Below, piece after piece: positions 62,909-64,000 of a DNA stretch of 64,000 nucleotides. The translations under genes and the position numbers were made by a program. The stretch is from Rossellomorea marisflavi (GTDB lineage Bacteria; Bacillota; Bacilli; Bacillales; Bacillaceae_B). Location: contig CP033051.1 in the NCBI GenBank assembly GCA_003667865.1, positions 4,223,001 through 4,287,000 on the forward strand. Direction: 5' to 3'. Each line of letters opens with the position of its first letter. The first letter of the stretch is position 1. Under the pieces are notes generated by a model. It had not been told where the DNA came from, searched no databases, and was given only the letters and a program-made list of their open reading frames with translations.

Positions 62909-64000
62909 CTATTCATTTGTTGTTTCTCTAGCCTCTGTTTGATGTTGAACCGCATCATCCAGGTTTTCTACTTCTTTGCTTACATCTTGCTTAATTAATC
63001 CTTCACTTTCTCTTTTTTTCTTAAGCTCGAAATATTTATCCATTACTCTTCTTGAGATAATTTTATTAATATAAGGATCTTTATCTTGATGTGATCTAGG
63101 AACTACTGTTGAAAATGCAATCTCTGGTTGCTCCACAGGTGCATAACCAATTAGTGTTGTATTGTACGTTAGAGTACCCTTATGGAAGGTTTCTGCAGTA
63201 CCAGATTTGCCTGCAGCCTCATATGGGGCATTTGCAAATTCTTGTGCTGTTCCTTGTGAACCGTGAAAAACTTGATAGAACCCTTTTTGAACATGCTCTA
63301 ACTGCTCTGGGGTCGCATCAATTCGATTGAGAATGTTCGTTTTCTTTTCATAAATAATGGGACCAAGTTGTGAATTATCGTTAATTGGTTCTCGAATTTC
63401 TTTCATAATGTGTGGCTGTATACGATATCCCCCATTTGCAATTGTACTGGCATATTGAACAAGTTGCATTGGTGTATAGGTATCAAATTGTCCGATCGAG
63501 TAATCGAGTAAAAAACTAGATAAACTCTCACCTTTGAACCCAGCATGCTCACTCGGCAAATCAATTCCTGTTGGAACACCCAAGCCAAACTGTGCAAAAT
63601 GGTATCTCATAGTAGAAAATGCTTCAGGGTTTGAGCTAATGGGTTGATTAGGTACATAATGATCTCCATTTATGCGTAGAGCAATTTTAAACATATATGA
63701 ATTTGATGATTTTTCTAAGGCAAAAAGGTCGTTAATATTCCAACGCCCATTTTGGTTATACCAAGAACTTTTCTTCGGAGTACCTTTTATATAGATAGGC
63801 TCATCTACTATATATTCACCTGGTCGTAGCACCCCAGTCATATACCCAGTAAGGACTGTTGCCCCCTTAACTGCAGACCCTGCTTCATAAGAAGAGGTAA
63901 ATGTCCCAAGTGCATAATCATTGATTTCTTTTTTACCAGTCTCTGGGTTTGTATCATATTTTTTCCCTACCATTGAGAGAATTTCACCTGTATTTGGATC
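62909..64000 (-). CDS. pbpA: Class B penicillin-binding protein (PbpA-like transpeptidase), partial
   Basis: C-terminal part of a peptidoglycan transpeptidase. The gene runs past the window end, where the frame continues (DPNTGEILS before MVGKK). Transpeptidase motifs in order: SxxK in GSAVKGATV, SxN in KSSNSYMF, KSG in GKSGTAETF. C-terminal tail is rich in Glu. In B. subtilis pbpA lies directly upstream of pstS, as here. Confidence 0.93.
   Translation of the reverse strand, partial: DPNTGEILSMVGKKYDTNPETGKKEINDYALGTFTSSYEAGSAVKGATVLTGYMTGVLRPGEYIVDEPIYIKGTPKKSSWYNQNGRWNINDLFALEKSSNSYMFKIALRINGDHYVPNQPISSNPEAFSTMRYHFAQFGLGVPTGIDLPSEHAGFKGESLSSFLLDYSIGQFDTYTPMQLVQYASTIANGGYRIQPHIMKEIREPINDNSQLGPIIYEKKTNILNRIDATPEQLEHVQKGFYQVFHGSQGTAQEFANAPYEAAGKSGTAETFHKGTLTYNTTLIGYAPVEQPEIAFSTVVPRSHQDKDPYINKIISRRVMDKYFELKKKRESEGLIKQDVSKEVENLDDAVQHQTEARETTNE

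Overview
This is a stretch of chromosome from a low-GC, endospore-forming, transformable member of the Bacillaceae. The evidence is a complete spoIIIA operon, a GerA/SpoVAF-type germination protein, a complete comG operon, Bacillus-type Shine-Dalgarno (SD) sequences, and a gene order that follows the Bacillus subtilis ispA-to-pbpA region almost throughout. It is not B. subtilis itself. folD, yqhV, yqhQ and mntR are missing from their usual places, ribonucleotide reductase is the B12-dependent class II enzyme, and there is one pstB followed by phoU. No prophage, insertion sequence or CRISPR array was seen.

Layout. 1-5355 (minus): ispA (cut by the window edge), xseB, xseA, nusB, yqhY, accC, accB. 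5546-7027 (plus): a chemoreceptor. 7278-12422 (minus): spoIIIAH to spoIIIAA, the mother-cell part of the sporulation feeding-tube complex. 13077-17799: efp, an Xaa-Pro peptidase, aroQ, yqhR, yqhP and the patatin-like yqhO. 17935-20827 (minus): nrdJ, interrupted by a 331-nt group I intron, with paired NrdR boxes upstream. 21182-28889: lipM, yqhL, an MFS exporter with its ArsR-type repressor, and gcvPB-gcvPA-gcvT under a tandem glycine riboswitch. 29336-31805 (plus): yqhH and yqhG. 31917-36632 (minus): yqzE, aroK and comGG to comGA. 36756-42140: tRNA-Gln, mgsR and the yqgY-yqgT cluster. 42365-45820 (minus): an LtaS-type enzyme, glucokinase, yqgQ. 46084-52064: a SpoVAF-like protein, an orphan membrane-anchored protein, a rhomboid protease, yqgO, a DUF92 protein, 5-formyl-THF cyclo-ligase, rpmG. 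52123-56805 (minus): a tightly coupled four-gene glycan-type operon (DUF4912 protein, degenerate GH57 plus GT4 fusion, nucleotidyltransferase, unknown). 57156-64000: yqzD, yqzC, phoU, pstBACS and pbpA (cut by the window edge).

How the genes connect. accB/accC feed fatty-acid synthesis, and a FapR-like operator covers their promoter. LipM supplies lipoyl precursor to the glycine cleavage system beside it. The pst genes import phosphate under a four-repeat PHO box. comG builds the DNA-uptake pseudopilus. The spoIIIA genes build the forespore channel.

Most notable observations: (1) a compact group I intron in the class II ribonucleotide reductase gene, supported by P1, P3 and P7 pairings and precise exon junctions; (2) three genes (spoIIIAD, comGA, comGG) whose conserved N-termini have no ATG/GTG/TTG and appear to start at ATT or ATA, two of them in the competence operon; (3) the DUF4912/GH57-GT4 operon, where the GH57 domain has lost its catalytic Glu; (4) a FapR-type operator at accBC; (5) two families of intergenic palindromic repeats; (6) terminator-like hairpins directly against the ribosome-binding sites of aroQ and xseA.
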